From assembly GCA_024636505.1 (NCBI GenBank), contig JAGXGY010000042.1, positions 186,001-250,000 on the forward strand: a stretch of DNA of 64,000 nt. Reading direction: 5' to 3'. Within the stretch, counting starts at the first letter, position 1, and every line of letters begins with the position of its first letter. This stretch comes from Methylobacter sp. GTDB taxonomy: Bacteria; Pseudomonadota; Gammaproteobacteria; Methylococcales; Methylomonadaceae. Below, in pieces: positions 1 through 10,404 of the stretch. Position numbers and translations under genes: made by a program. The notes beneath the pieces were generated by a model. The model ran no database searches. It was not told the origin of the DNA and saw nothing but the letters and a program-made list of their open reading frames with translations.

Positions 1-1880
1 TGCCCGCTGGCGTGATCGGCGGCGGCTTGACGGCGATGGATACCGCGACCGAATTGCTGGCCTATTATCCGGTACAGGTGGAAAAAATCCTGCATCGCTA
101 TAAAAAGTTGGTGGATGCGTATGGCGAGCAAGCTGTGCGTGGCCGTTACGACCGGGAAGAAACCATCATTCTCGATGAATTTTTGGCGCACGGCAAAGCC
201 ATCGTCGCCGAACGCCAACGCGCCGAAGCGGCCGGTGAACTGCCTGATTTCCAACCGCTGGTCGAATCGTGGGGCGGCGTCACCCTGTTTTACCGCAAAG
301 GCATTTACGATGCGCCCGCGTATCGCCAAAACCACGAAGAAATCGCCAAAGCGCTGGAAGAAGGTATTGCCCTGGCCGAAGGCATGAGTCCGCTGGCAGC
401 CCTTGCCGACCAATACGGTCACTTGAACGCCGTCGAATTTGAAAAACAGGTATTGCAAGAAGGCCGCTGGAACAGCTCGGGGCAGAATGTCACCGTGCCG
501 TTGCGCAGTCTGTATATTGCGGCAGGCACCTCGCCGAACACCATTTATCAAAGCGAATATCCCGACACCTTTGTCATGGACAAATGGTTCTTCCAGCGCT
601 ATCAACCCGAATGGACCAATGATTCGGTGGAATTGGTGGCTATGCACGACGATACCATGCCCAAGCTCGGCAAACCCGCGCCGCTGACTTCGTATCAAAA
701 AGACGGTAAATTTATCAGCTTCTACGGCGACAATCATCCGGTTTACGCCGGTAACGTGGTCAAGGCCATGGCCAGCGCCAAAAACGGCTACCCTTATGTG
801 GTCAAGCTGTTTGAAAAAGAACTGGCCGGATTAAATCCTGCCGGGCAGGCGGAACGCGATGCGGCATTGAAAGCGCTGTTCGCCCAAATGGATGAGTCGT
901 TAAAAGCCACTATCGTCGCCATTAACCGGCTGACGCCGACCATTATCGAAGTTATCGTCAAAGCGCCGCTGGCGGCAGAAAAATTCCAACCCGGACAATT
1001 TTACCGCGTGCAAAACTACGAAGCCTTTGCGCCGGTCATTGAAGGCACGGTATTAGCTGCCGAAGGCTTGGCGCTGACCGGCGCGGAAGTCGACAAGGAA
1101 AACGGCACGGTTTCGCTGATTGCGCTGGAAATGGGTTCGTCCTCGCGGCTGTGCGCCACCTGGAAAGTCGGCGATCCGTTAGTGCTGATGGGCGTAACCG
1201 GCACCCCGACCGAAATCCCGACCGGCGAAACCGTGTTGCTGCTCGGCGGCGGCTTGGGCAATGCGGTGCTGTTCTCCATCGGCAAGGCGTTACGGGCGGC
1301 GGGCAACAAGGTGATTTATTTCGCCGGCTACAAATACGCGCAAGACCGCTTCAAGGTCGAAGATGTCGAAGCCGCCGCCGATATTATTGTCTGGTCGGTC
1401 GATAAAGGCGAAGGTGTTGAAGCCTTTACCCCGACCCGCCCTCAAGACAAAACTTTTGTCGGCAATATCCTGGAGTGCATGCTGGCTTACGCAACAGGCG
1501 AATTAGGCGAACAGCCGATTTCGCTGGTCGATGTCGACCATTTGATTGTCATCGGTTCGGATCGGATGATGGCGGCGGTAAAAAGCGCGCGTTTCGATGT
1601 GTTGAAACCTTATCTGAACAAGGCCCATCATGCGATCGGCTCGATCAACTCGCCGATGCAGTGCATGATGAAAGGCATTTGCGCCCAGTGCCTGTGCAAA
1701 CATATCGATGCCGAGACCGGCAAAGAAGTATTCGTGTACTCCTGCTACAACCAGGATCAGGATTTGGACAAGGTCGATTTCCCGCATTTGAACGCCAGAT
1801 TGCGGCAAAATACCGTGCAGGAAAAACTGTCTAATCTCTGGCTGGATTATTTACTGGAAAAACAGCAGCCGAAGCAATAA
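1..1880 (+). CDS. GltD/PyrK-type FAD/NAD(P)-binding oxidoreductase, 5' end outside window
   Basis: The reading frame is already open at the first bases, so this is the C-terminal part (about 625 residues) of a larger protein. A GGGLTAMDTATE dinucleotide-binding motif opens the visible part, as in glutamate-synthase small-subunit (GltD) proteins. Further on there is a PyrK/ferredoxin-reductase-like module with a second nucleotide-binding motif (LLLGGGLGNA, roughly residue 410 of the visible part). A cysteine cluster CMMKGICAQCLC near residue 550, with a later YSC, resembles the 2Fe-2S site of PyrK-type electron-transfer subunits. It probably passes electrons between NAD(P)H, flavin and Fe-S centres. 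The partner and substrate cannot be told from here. The GTG at 12 is not the true start. Confidence 0.75.
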   Translation, partial: PAGVIGGGLTAMDTATELLAYYPVQVEKILHRYKKLVDAYGEQAVRGRYDREETIILDEFLAHGKAIVAERQRAEAAGELPDFQPLVESWGGVTLFYRKGIYDAPAYRQNHEEIAKALEEGIALAEGMSPLAALADQYGHLNAVEFEKQVLQEGRWNSSGQNVTVPLRSLYIAAGTSPNTIYQSEYPDTFVMDKWFFQRYQPEWTNDSVELVAMHDDTMPKLGKPAPLTSYQKDGKFISFYGDNHPVYAGNVVKAMASAKNGYPYVVKLFEKELAGLNPAGQAERDAALKALFAQMDESLKATIVAINRLTPTIIEVIVKAPLAAEKFQPGQFYRVQNYEAFAPVIEGTVLAAEGLALTGAEVDKENGTVSLIALEMGSSSRLCATWKVGDPLVLMGVTGTPTEIPTGETVLLLGGGLGNAVLFSIGKALRAAGNKVIYFAGYKYAQDRFKVEDVEAAADIIVWSVDKGEGVEAFTPTRPQDKTFVGNILECMLAYATGELGEQPISLVDVDHLIVIGSDRMMAAVKSARFDVLKPYLNKAHHAIGSINSPMQCMMKGICAQCLCKHIDAETGKEVFVYSCYNQDQDLDKVDFPHLNARLRQNTVQEKLSNLWLDYLLEKQQPKQ

Positions 1881-2173
1881 GGAAACATCCCTACGGGATG
1901 AAACCAATGATTGTGAAGGGGTCTGCATCCCCTTCCCAATCCGCGCACTTCGCTTCGCTCGTTGCGGGCGCTCCTTTCGGCCTGAAGGCCGAGGTCTAAA
2001 ACCAGCAAGGAAGATTGATCAAAACCGGATGAGGCTATTAGCCATCGTCCGGCTTGGTGCGACTAAGCGGTTAATCCGTATTTTTTTGCTACCCTTCACT
2101 AACGCGCTGCTTAGCTAAAACCGCCATCTCCCCGGCTTCGTCTGTTCATTGACAGCGTCCATCAGCAAAAAAC
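1881..2173. other. Intergenic region with a dispersed repeat
   Basis: No gene is seen between the convergent oxidoreductase and HpnN-like gene. Bases 1943-2013 hold a GC-rich segment that recurs in diverged form at 38581-38646: both have a CGCTTCGCT(C/T)GTTGCGGG core, a short variable hairpin part, and end in AACCAGCAAGG(A/C)AGA. Confidence 0.5.
1943..2013. repeat. Dispersed intergenic repeat, family D copy 1
   Basis: About 70 bp matching 38581-38646. Conserved blocks are TTCGCTTCGCT.GTTGCGGG at the left and AACCAGCAAGG.AGA at the right. The middle contains the small palindrome CGGCCTGAAGGCCG. Function unknown. Confidence 0.55.
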
Positions 2174-4792
2174 TCATTTTCTATAACTCAAGGCCGGTAA
2201 AACCAGCAGACTGCAAATAATCGTCACGGTAATGCCGATGGCCAGCAATACGCCCATACTGGCCGTTCCGACATGGGAATTAAAAGCCAGGCTTGAAAAA
2301 CTGCATAAGGTGGTCAGCGCACTAAAGAACACGCCGCGTGCGGAACTCGATTGCAGTAAATCGCTTGCTTTATCTTGCTGTTGCAATCGGTGGACCATAT
2401 GTATGCCGCTATCGACGCCCATGCCCAGCAACAGCGGCAGCACGATAATATTGGCGAAATTAAACGGATTATTCAGCAAGACATTACAGGCGCCGGTCAA
2501 CAAGGCGGCTAGCAGCAACGGCGCAACAATCAGCAGCATTGATTTCAGGCTACGCAACAGCAGCAACAGCAGCAGGACGATCAAAACTAGGGCGCTGGAA
2601 AACGCCTGAATAAAAGCATCGATGACCGCCTCGCCGGAAGTAATATCGCCGATAGGCAAGCCGAACACAGCGGGATAGGTGTCCAGCATTTGATTAACAA
2701 ATTCCTTAAGATACCCGGGATCATTAAGATCGTATTTCGGCAGGATCAATACCCGATACACGCCGCTATCGCTGACCCATTGATTACGGACGTAGTCCGG
2801 CAGATCATCAATGGCAAAGGGCGTGGCAGTCAACCCGTCGCGCAGCATCAGCATGGTATTGGGCAATAACCGGAGCAGACTGTGCTCCAGTTGGCCATAG
2901 GCGTCGGCGGGGTTTTCACGGCGGTCTGCATACCGGATAAAATCCTGCACGTCCTGATGCAGTTTACTCAGCAGCTTAGTCGAAACCTGCAGCGACGGAC
3001 GACTGAGCGCTTGTTGCAAGACATTGCTCAATTTGAGCAACGCACCGCGTACATCGGACTGTTCCGGGGCGCGTTCGAACCGATCGAACTGCGCGGGGAT
3101 AATCAGATTCAAATTGTCGATAATGTCCAGCTTTTGATCTTGCTGTTCGGGCACCAGATTACTCAAGGTAATCGCCTCATGCACACTGGGCAGCCGGGAA
3201 AATTCGGCCGCTAATCGATCGGCCTGCACCAGACTGTCAGTCAGCGCCGATGTTGCAAAAGGCGAATCGGTCTTGGTTTGCAGCAGCTTTTTAAAGGCGA
3301 TTACCGACTGTGTGCCGGGGTCGCGCAAATTGATAGGACTGGCATCGAACTTTAGCTGGGTAAGCGTGAAACCAGCGAGTACTGCCAATATCAATGCACT
3401 CATGCGGATAGCTTTGGCATGTCTAAACGGAAAGGCATAAATCCAGTTCGGCAGTGCTTGAAGCTTTTTTGAAGGCAAAACCTGAATCGGCATTATTTTC
3501 AACAACGCCGGCAGTAAAATCAAAGAAACGACTAAACCAATAAACATGCCGACCCCGGAAATAATGCCCAATTCCGATACGCCTTTAAAGTCGGTCGGGA
3601 TAAAGGCAAAAAAACCGATGGCGGTCGTTAATGCACACAACAGCAGCGACGGCCCGACCGTACTCATACTATCGAGGATGGCATCGTCCGCCCCCATTCC
3701 CTGCTGGCGGCATTGCTGATAATGCAGACAGAGGTGGGTCGCAAAATCGACCCCCAATCCGATATAAAGCACCGCAAAAGCTACGGAAATCAAATTGAGA
3801 TGACCAATCGCCAAGGCAGCAAATCCGGCCGTTAAAATGAGTCCTGTCATCAGCACGATGAATGTGGCAAACAACAGCCGAAAAGAACGCAAGCCCAGCC
3901 AAAGCATGGTGCAGACCAGTAATAACGAGACAAGGCTCGAAACCACCATGCCCTGGCCGACGGTTTCCATTTCCTCATGTTCCAGCGCGACTTCACCGGT
4001 GAAGCTAAGAGTGACTCCCGGATATTCGACGGCCATTTCAGCGGCAAGCTCCCGCAAGTAAGTCATCGGTTTCCGGGCGGGCATCAGCTCATCAAAATCC
4101 AGATGCGGTTTGGCGATAATCAGCCGCCGGGACTGGTCCTCGCCAAAGCTACCTCCGGTCAACAGCTGCTGCCATGAAAGATAATGCGACTGTCCCGCTT
4201 TAACCGCAACAATGCTCTGGTCGATAGCGCTAAGCAACGGATCGAGCGGCATCGACAATGCCTGCTCACTCCGTTGCAAAGCGCGCGAAATAATATCCAT
4301 CAAGCCGGCAAAATGATAATGCTCGGACAAATAGCCGATAAAAGGCTGAGCATCGACCAGTTTGGCGGACAGATCTTCGAGCGTATCAAGATCGAGATAT
4401 AAAAAGCCCTGCCGACGGAAAAACGGATTATCGTTGGGGATATAAGCTGACTGGAAAATTTTCTTTTGGGTTTCCAATCGATTTTTTATAAAATCGGCGG
4501 CCATCGCTGTCTGTTCCGGCGTTTTTGACTCTACGACCACGATAATGGCGGCGGCGTCCAATGGAAACGCTTTTTCCAACTTGATTCTGACTTGCTGAAA
4601 CGGCAAATCCTGCGACAGTAATTCGGCGGTATTATTATTAATCCCCAGGTGGCGGACGGTGTAAGTCAAACTGACAGCGCTGACGACGACAAACAACAGC
4701 AAAATCAGTCGGGGGAAACGCAGCGGAAGTTTAGCCAATAATCGAAGCAGGTAATTTTTGTTAGAGGCGGCAGGCGAAAGCATAATATTCAA
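2174..4792 (-). CDS. hpnN: HpnN-like RND-superfamily (MMPL) transporter
   Basis: An 872-residue inner-membrane protein with the typical RND/MMPL layout: one N-terminal membrane helix (about 28-46), a large periplasmic loop, a block of helices around 285-440, a second large loop, and a final helix block from about 730 to 870. Its length and composition match the hopanoid-associated RND family HpnN, which in other bacteria moves hopanoids from the inner to the outer membrane. The two halves share the motif pattern LYIGLGVDFATH / LLGMGVDSGIHM, showing the internal duplication of RND proteins. No other hopanoid gene is in the window, so a different lipid substrate is possible. A truncated relative lies just upstream on the other strand. 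Confidence 0.75.
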   Translation of the reverse strand: MNIMLSPAASNKNYLLRLLAKLPLRFPRLILLLFVVVSAVSLTYTVRHLGINNNTAELLSQDLPFQQVRIKLEKAFPLDAAAIIVVVESKTPEQTAMAADFIKNRLETQKKIFQSAYIPNDNPFFRRQGFLYLDLDTLEDLSAKLVDAQPFIGYLSEHYHFAGLMDIISRALQRSEQALSMPLDPLLSAIDQSIVAVKAGQSHYLSWQQLLTGGSFGEDQSRRLIIAKPHLDFDELMPARKPMTYLRELAAEMAVEYPGVTLSFTGEVALEHEEMETVGQGMVVSSLVSLLLVCTMLWLGLRSFRLLFATFIVLMTGLILTAGFAALAIGHLNLISVAFAVLYIGLGVDFATHLCLHYQQCRQQGMGADDAILDSMSTVGPSLLLCALTTAIGFFAFIPTDFKGVSELGIISGVGMFIGLVVSLILLPALLKIMPIQVLPSKKLQALPNWIYAFPFRHAKAIRMSALILAVLAGFTLTQLKFDASPINLRDPGTQSVIAFKKLLQTKTDSPFATSALTDSLVQADRLAAEFSRLPSVHEAITLSNLVPEQQDQKLDIIDNLNLIIPAQFDRFERAPEQSDVRGALLKLSNVLQQALSRPSLQVSTKLLSKLHQDVQDFIRYADRRENPADAYGQLEHSLLRLLPNTMLMLRDGLTATPFAIDDLPDYVRNQWVSDSGVYRVLILPKYDLNDPGYLKEFVNQMLDTYPAVFGLPIGDITSGEAVIDAFIQAFSSALVLIVLLLLLLLRSLKSMLLIVAPLLLAALLTGACNVLLNNPFNFANIIVLPLLLGMGVDSGIHMVHRLQQQDKASDLLQSSSARGVFFSALTTLCSFSSLAFNSHVGTASMGVLLAIGITVTIICSLLVLPALSYRK

Positions 4793-4879
4793 TAAAATTA
4801 AGTTAAAAAAGTCAGCTTACAACTCGATGACAAAAAGTTTTTTCGCTTGGCTCTGATTCGGTGACAGCCATAGTTTACG

Positions 4880-5781
4880 ATATTTGATCGCATCACGCTC
4901 CCTGCTCATACTCCGAGCCTTATTTTCCAGGCCGCCGGGCTAATCTCTATCGCCTTTGCGACCTTGTATATCGGTATCGGCGACGATTATACGGTTCAGT
5001 TATGCCTGCGCTACCGGGAATTGTTAGCCCGAAAACTATCCCGACAGCAGGCGCTGATCGGCGCGGTGCGCAAAGTAAGTCCCTCCATTACCTTATGCGC
5101 GATTACCGGAGCCACCGGGTTCTTTGCCTTTGTCCCGACCGCCTACACCGGCGTTTCCGAGCTGGGCATCATCTCCGGCGCGGGCATATTTATCGGATCA
5201 TGGTAACACCCAGCAAGGATCTCAACGATCAGAAAAACCTGAAAGACTTTGTTAACGAAGTCCGGAAACTGGCACCCGACGCCACCGATTTACCGGTCAT
5301 TTACCTGGAATCCGGCAATGCGATAGTAAAGGCTTTTCAGCAGGCGCTGGTCAGCGCACTGGCAGCCATCATTGTGGTGCTATTGCTCAGCCGACGCCGC
5401 ATCAAGGATATTCTGCTGATTCTTCTGCCCTTATTAGTGACCGGCATTCTGATGGCCGCTTCAACAGTGGTGATGGATAATCCATTCAATTTCGCCAATA
5501 TCATCGTCATACCGTTGCTGTTCGGGCTCGGCATCGATGCCGGTATTTATATTGCGGATCGTCTGCATAATCCCGGCCGGGAAGACAGTGTATTACAGAC
5601 CAGTACAGCAAGAGGCGTGGTCTTCGGTGAAATGACCACTCTCTGCAGCCTGGTCAGCATGGCGTTCACGCCGCATCTAGGATTGGCGAGCCTGGGGCAA
5701 CTGTTGGCTATCGGCTTGATTCTAATGGTCATTTGCACGCTGGTCGTATTGCCGGCGTTTGCTTATAGAATAGCCGACTGA
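4880..5781 (+). pseudogene. Broken second copy of the HpnN-like RND transporter
   Basis: Two pieces of an HpnN-like protein are joined. In frame 2, about 4920-5206 encodes the first helix block (YIGIGDDYTVQLC, GVSELGIISG), matching residues about 335-416 of the neighbouring gene. In frame 1, from about 5199 to 5781, it encodes the C-terminal half (PSKDLND, NPFNFANIIVIPLLFG, VVLPAFAYR), matching residues about 682-872. The N-terminal third and roughly 265 middle residues are missing, and the frames differ, so no functional transporter can be made. A shorter ORF from 5002 fuses out-of-frame sequence to the C-terminal part and could give a 259-residue membrane fragment, but I see no support for it. 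Confidence 0.85.
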
Positions 5782-5810
5782 ATACTTATGATAAAATATT
5801 GGTTTAACAG

Positions 5811-5838
5811 TTGCGTAACAAAAATCCATTGGTATAAT
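5811..5838 (+). promoter_or_regulatory. Sigma-70 promoter of tRNA-Val
   Basis: TTGCGT at 5811-5816 and a perfect TATAAT at 5833-5838, separated by 16 bp, 26 bases before the tRNA. Confidence 0.65.
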
Positions 5839-5864
5839 AACCGGCTCGAAGTTGCATAAGCTTC

Positions 5865-5941
5865 AGGCGCGTAGCTCAGTTGGTTAGAGCACCACCTTGA
5901 CATGGTGGGGGTCGGTGGTTCGAGTCCACTCGTGCCTACCA
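5865..5941 (+). tRNA. tRNA-Val (anticodon GAC)
   Basis: A 77-base cloverleaf with the CCA end encoded. Acceptor AGGCGCG pairs with CGTGCCT with one G-T pair. The D arm is TAGCTCAGTTGGTTAGAGC, the anticodon stem CCACC/GGTGG encloses TTGACAT, giving anticodon GAC, and the T arm carries GGTTCGAGTCC. It lies directly before thrS. Confidence 0.97.
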
Positions 5942-5948
5942 AACATTT

Positions 5949-5975
5949 AAAGCACTGCACCGCAGTGCTTTTTTT
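5949..5975 (+). terminator. Rho-independent terminator after tRNA-Val
   Basis: AGCACTGC-ACC-GCAGTGCT (5951-5969), a perfect 8-bp stem with a 3-base loop followed by seven T residues. Only 27 bases remain between the T run and the thrS ATG, so it could also act as an attenuator for thrS. Confidence 0.85.
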
Positions 5976-6002
5976 ATTGTAGACACTAAAATACAAATAA
6001 AA

Positions 6003-7910
6003 ATGCCGGTAATTACCCTTCCTGACGGATCCAAGCGCGAATACGACCATGCATTAACAGTAATGGATGTTGCATCGTCCATCGGTTCGGGATTAGCCAA
6101 GGCGACCTTGGCAGGCAAGGTTAACGGCAATCTGGTTGACGCTAGTACCTTAATCGATCAGGATGCGACACTGCAACTGATTACCGCCAAGGATGACGAC
6201 GGCATTACCGTTATTCGCCATTCAACCGCCCATCTATTGGCTCAGGCCGTCAAACAGTTATTTCCCTCCGCACAAGTCACCATCGGGCCGGTTATCGAAA
6301 ACGGCTTTTTTTACGATTTCGCCTATGAAAGACCGTTTACACCGGAAGATCTAAGCGCCATTGAAAAAAAGATGATGCAACTGGCTGCTGAAGACTATCC
6401 GGTCCATCGCTCGGTATTATCACGGGATGAGGCGGTCAAGTTCTTCAGGGATTTAGGCGAGACCTATAAAGCCGAGATCATCGAATCCATCCCCGCTAAT
6501 GAAGATTTGTCTTTGTATGAGCAGGGCGGATTTACCGACTTATGTCGCGGCCCGCATGTACCCAACACCGGCAAGTTAAAAGTCTTTAAGCTGATGAAAA
6601 TTGCCGGTGCCTATTGGCGCGGCAATTCCGACAATGAAATGCTGCAACGTATTTACGGCACGGCTTGGGGCGACAAAAAAGAATTACAGGCTTATCTGCA
6701 TCGTCTGGAAGAAGCGGAAAAGCGCGATCACCGCAAACTGGCAAAAACACTGGATTTGTTTCACTCTCAGGAAGAAGCACCCGGCATGGTGTTCTGGCAT
6801 GAAAAAGGCTGGGTCATCTATCAGCAGGTCGAGCAGTATATCCGCGAAAAATTACGGATAAACGGTTACGGCGAAGTTAAAACGCCGCAGGTCGTGGATC
6901 GTTCTTTATGGGAGAGATCCGGTCACTGGGAGAAATTCGGTGACATGATTTTTACCACCCATTCCGAGAATCGCGATTATGCGATCAAGCCGATGAACTG
7001 CCCTTGCCATGTGCAGATTTATAATCAGGGCCTTAAAAGCTACCGTGATTTGCCGATCCGCCTAGCGGAATTCGGCTCCTGTCATCGCAACGAACCATCC
7101 GGCACCTTGCATGGTTTAATGCGGGTCAGAAACTTTGTTCAGGATGATGCGCATATCTTCTGCACCGAAGCGCAGATTCAGGACGAAGTATCGACTTTTA
7201 TCGACATGCTGTTCGATGTGTATAAAGATTTCGGCTTTGACGAAGTGATTATTAAATTATCCACCCGCCCTGAAAACCGGGTCGGCGATGATTCAGTCTG
7301 GGATAAGGCAGAGAATGCCTTGGAACTGGCACTGAATACCAAAGCGTTGAAATGGGATTTACAACCCGGCGAAGGCGCTTTTTACGGACCAAAAATTGAA
7401 TTTTCCTTAAAAGATTGCATCGGACGGGTCTGGCAATGCGGAACAATCCAGGTAGATTTTTCGATGCCGGGCCGACTCGATGCCACCTATATCGCCGAAG
7501 ACGGATCAAAACAAGTACCGGTAATGCTGCACAGAGCGATACTCGGCTCCCTTGAGCGCTTTATCGGTATTTTGATTGAGCATCATGCAGGCACTTTCCC
7601 TTTGTGGCTGTCTCCGGTGCAGGTCGTGATACTGAATATTACCGACCGGCATGCCGACTATGCGTCGCAAATTATGCTGGACCTTGAAAAACAAGGCATC
7701 CGAGTAAAATTAGACTTGAGAAATGAGAAGATCGGGTTTAAAATCCGTGAGCATTCTATGCAGCGCGTACCCTATATTGTCATTATCGGTGACAAAGAAT
7801 TAGAACAACAAAGCATAACGGTACGCACGCAAAAAGGTGACGACTTAGGTAGCCTGACAATCGATGAATTTACCGAACGGTTAAAACAAGAGATTACAGG
7901 TAGAAAATAA
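6003..7910 (+). CDS. thrS: Threonyl-tRNA synthetase
   Basis: A 635-residue cytoplasmic enzyme that charges tRNA-Thr. Domains in order: TGS (1-60, [10 protein letters not shown]), the N2 editing domain with the [11 protein letters not shown] motif near residue 73 and [10 protein letters not shown], a class II catalytic core with [24 protein letters not shown] and [12 protein letters not shown], and a C-terminal anticodon-binding domain. The length equals the usual 640 or so, and the start at 6003 matches the conserved family N-terminus. No Shine-Dalgarno sequence is visible before the ATG (AAATACAAATAAAA). It heads the conserved thrS-infC-rpmI-rplT-pheST-ihfA cluster. Confidence 0.97.
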   Translation: MPVITLPDGSKREYDHALTVMDVASSIGSGLAKATLAGKVNGNLVDASTLIDQDATLQLITAKDDDGITVIRHSTAHLLAQAVKQLFPSAQVTIGPVIENGFFYDFAYERPFTPEDLSAIEKKMMQLAAEDYPVHRSVLSRDEAVKFFRDLGETYKAEIIESIPANEDLSLYEQGGFTDLCRGPHVPNTGKLKVFKLMKIAGAYWRGNSDNEMLQRIYGTAWGDKKELQAYLHRLEEAEKRDHRKLAKTLDLFHSQEEAPGMVFWHEKGWVIYQQVEQYIREKLRINGYGEVKTPQVVDRSLWERSGHWEKFGDMIFTTHSENRDYAIKPMNCPCHVQIYNQGLKSYRDLPIRLAEFGSCHRNEPSGTLHGLMRVRNFVQDDAHIFCTEAQIQDEVSTFIDMLFDVYKDFGFDEVIIKLSTRPENRVGDDSVWDKAENALELALNTKALKWDLQPGEGAFYGPKIEFSLKDCIGRVWQCGTIQVDFSMPGRLDATYIAEDGSKQVPVMLHRAILGSLERFIGILIEHHAGTFPLWLSPVQVVILNITDRHADYASQIMLDLEKQGIRVKLDLRNEKIGFKIREHSMQRVPYIVIIGDKELEQQSITVRTQKGDDLGSLTIDEFTERLKQEITGRK

Positions 7911-7917
7911 TAATTTT

Positions 7918-7933
7918 GGAGGATTAAGATATC
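7918..7933 (+). promoter_or_regulatory. Ribosome binding site and AUC start of infC
   Basis: GGAGG at 7918-7922 is followed after 8 bases by ATC at 7931, in frame with IF3. No ATG, GTG or TTG lies at this spacing. Non-standard AUU/AUC starts are the known basis for IF3 autoregulation in enterics. Confidence 0.8.
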
Positions 7934-8455
7934 GCTGCTAAAAAAGATGAAACGCGCCTGAATGACGCAATCACCGCCAGACGAGTGAGAGTGACAGGTG
8001 CAGATGGTGAGGCGTTAGGCATTATGTCACTGGATGAAGCCAAACAGATTGCTTACACTGCAGACTTGGATTTAGTAGAAATATCGCCGAATGCGGATCC
8101 TCCGGTTTGCAAGGTGATGAACTACGGCAAATACCAGTTTGAGTTAAACAAAAAACTGGCCGTTGCCAAAAAGAAACAAAAACAGATTCAGGTTAAAGAA
8201 ATCAAATTCAGACCTGGGACCGATGAAGGCGATTACCAAGTCAAGCTCAGGAGCCTAACCAAATTCCTTAGCGATGGCGACAAAACAAAAATCACCTTAC
8301 GTTACCGTGGCCGTGAAATGGCGCATCGGGAAATTGGCGTTGACCTGCTTAAGCGTATAGAAAAAGATCTGGATGAGCTAGCCATTGTCGAGCAATTTCC
8401 TAAAATGGAAGGCCGACAAATGGTTATGGTAATGGCACCGAAAAAGAAAAAATAG
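7931..8455 (+). CDS. infC: Translation initiation factor IF-3
   Basis: A 174-residue protein if translated from the AUC codon at 7931 (first residues [20 protein letters not shown]). It binds the 30S subunit and checks start codons. The N-domain carries [20 protein letters not shown], the linker is lysine-rich ([14 protein letters not shown]), and the C-domain contains [18 protein letters not shown]. The next in-frame start, GTG at 7985, would remove the conserved first 18 residues and has no ribosome binding site, so I place the start at 7931. A rare start codon makes IF3 discriminate against its own mRNA, which is the established feedback in Escherichia coli. Spacing to thrS is 20 bases. 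Confidence 0.93.
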   Translation: MAAKKDETRLNDAITARRVRVTGADGEALGIMSLDEAKQIAYTADLDLVEISPNADPPVCKVMNYGKYQFELNKKLAVAKKKQKQIQVKEIKFRPGTDEGDYQVKLRSLTKFLSDGDKTKITLRYRGREMAHREIGVDLLKRIEKDLDELAIVEQFPKMEGRQMVMVMAPKKKK

Positions 8456-8457
8456 CA

Positions 8458-8520
8458 GGCGCTGCCTGCAGCGCCTCTACAGCAGCACAGGATGTGCTGC
8501 TGAGTATCATGACTGATACT
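8458..8520 (+). promoter_or_regulatory. Three consecutive hairpins in the infC-rpmI leader
   Basis: Three perfect stem-loops follow one another: GGCGCTGC/GCAGCGCC (8458-8475), CAGCAGCAC/GTGCTGCTG (8480-8502) and AGTATCA/TGATACT (8503-8520). None has a T run, so they are unlikely terminators. The position matches the region where L20 binds to repress rpmI-rplT in enterics. Confidence 0.6.
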
Positions 8521-8601
8521 GTTAATTCTTCAGGGCCATGCATTTTGCCTTGCTGGGTTACAAACTCAGGGATTCATATTTTAATTTATTGGAGCAAAAA
8601 A

Positions 8602-8799
8602 ATGCCAAAGATCAAAACTAACCGTGGAGCAGCCAAGCGTTTTAGACGCACAGGCAACGGCGGTTTTAAATGTGGTCAGTCCCACAGACGTCATATTCTG
8701 ACTAAAAAATCGACTAAGAGAAAAAGACAGTTACGCTTGCCGGCAACTATTCATCCGTCAGATGTGCGCATGGCTGCACGTATGATGCCGTACAGTTAA
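8602..8799 (+). CDS. rpmI: 50S ribosomal protein L35
   Basis: A 65-residue basic protein of the large ribosomal subunit with the family N-terminus [18 protein letters not shown] and a [11 protein letters not shown] block. The start at 8602 is preceded by GGAG at 8591. A longer in-frame ORF from 8494 exists, but its extra residues run through the leader hairpins and match no L35 protein. Usual length is 64-66. It is probably co-translated and co-regulated with rplT, which begins 16 bases downstream. Confidence 0.97.
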   Translation: MPKIKTNRGAAKRFRRTGNGGFKCGQSHRRHILTKKSTKRKRQLRLPATIHPSDVRMAARMMPYS

Positions 8800-8815
8800 T
8801 CTAAGGAAATAAATC

Positions 8816-9178
8816 ATGCCTAGAGTTAAACGCGGCGTAACAGCCAGAGCAAGACATAAAAAAGTATTAAAGCAAGCAAAAGGTTACTACGGCGCACGAA
8901 GCCGGGTTTATCGCGTTGCCAAACAAGCGGTAATCAAAGCCGGTCAATATGCCTATCGCGACCGTAAACAGAAAAAACGCCAATTCCGCGCTTTGTGGAT
9001 CGTTCGTATCAATGCGGCCGCCCGTTTAAGCGGAATGTCATACAGTCGTTTCATCAATGGCTTAACCAAAGCCAATGTGAAGATCGACCGTAAAGTGCTA
9101 GCCGATATTGCCGTTCGTGACATTAACGCATTTGCAAAGATTGCGGAAATTGCCAAGGAACACCAAAGCAAGCCTTAA
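8816..9178 (+). CDS. rplT: 50S ribosomal protein L20
   Basis: A 120-residue, strongly basic large-subunit protein with the conserved start [16 protein letters not shown] and the motif [17 protein letters not shown]. It is needed early in 50S assembly and, in enterics, represses its own operon by binding the leader before rpmI. A Shine-Dalgarno AAGGAA lies 7 bases before the ATG. The length is normal for the family. Confidence 0.97.
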   Translation: MPRVKRGVTARARHKKVLKQAKGYYGARSRVYRVAKQAVIKAGQYAYRDRKQKKRQFRALWIVRINAAARLSGMSYSRFINGLTKANVKIDRKVLADIAVRDINAFAKIAEIAKEHQSKP

Positions 9179-9219
9179 GGAACGATCTGGATTTTAATGA
9201 ACCGAAATCCAGCTATTCC

Positions 9220-9242
9220 CCCCTCCTCTTTCTGAGGAGGGG
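9220..9242. terminator. GC-rich hairpin between rplT and pheS
   Basis: CCCCTCCTC-TTTCT-GAGGAGGGG, a perfect 9-bp stem. Only a weak, delayed T stretch follows (GGTTTT), so it may be a partial terminator or an mRNA processing/stability element rather than a full stop. Confidence 0.45.
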
Positions 9243-9312
9243 CGGGATTTGGTTTTACACATTTCCCGATAAATAAAAAAATTCTCCCTCACTCCCAAAC
9301 ACAGCGAGCTAA

Positions 9313-10335
<1,023 letters not shown>

Positions 10336-10404
10336 ACAGGCGCCGCGCCTGCTTCCGGCAGGCTTGCGGCATACACACCCATCCCTGGAGATAAAGTTTG
10401 AGTT

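Noticed and set aside
1016..1309. Minus-strand open frames inside the oxidoreductase gene and many similar ones elsewhere
   Set aside because: They are shadows of the true genes in GC-rich codon positions, without ribosome binding sites or family signatures.
5002..5781. A 259-residue functional membrane protein
   Set aside because: Its first 65 residues are the wrong frame of the upstream fragment; only the C-terminal part is like a transporter, so it is part of a pseudogene.
8494..8601. Longer L35 protein
   Set aside because: The extension covers the leader hairpins; L35 begins [10 protein letters not shown] in all family members.
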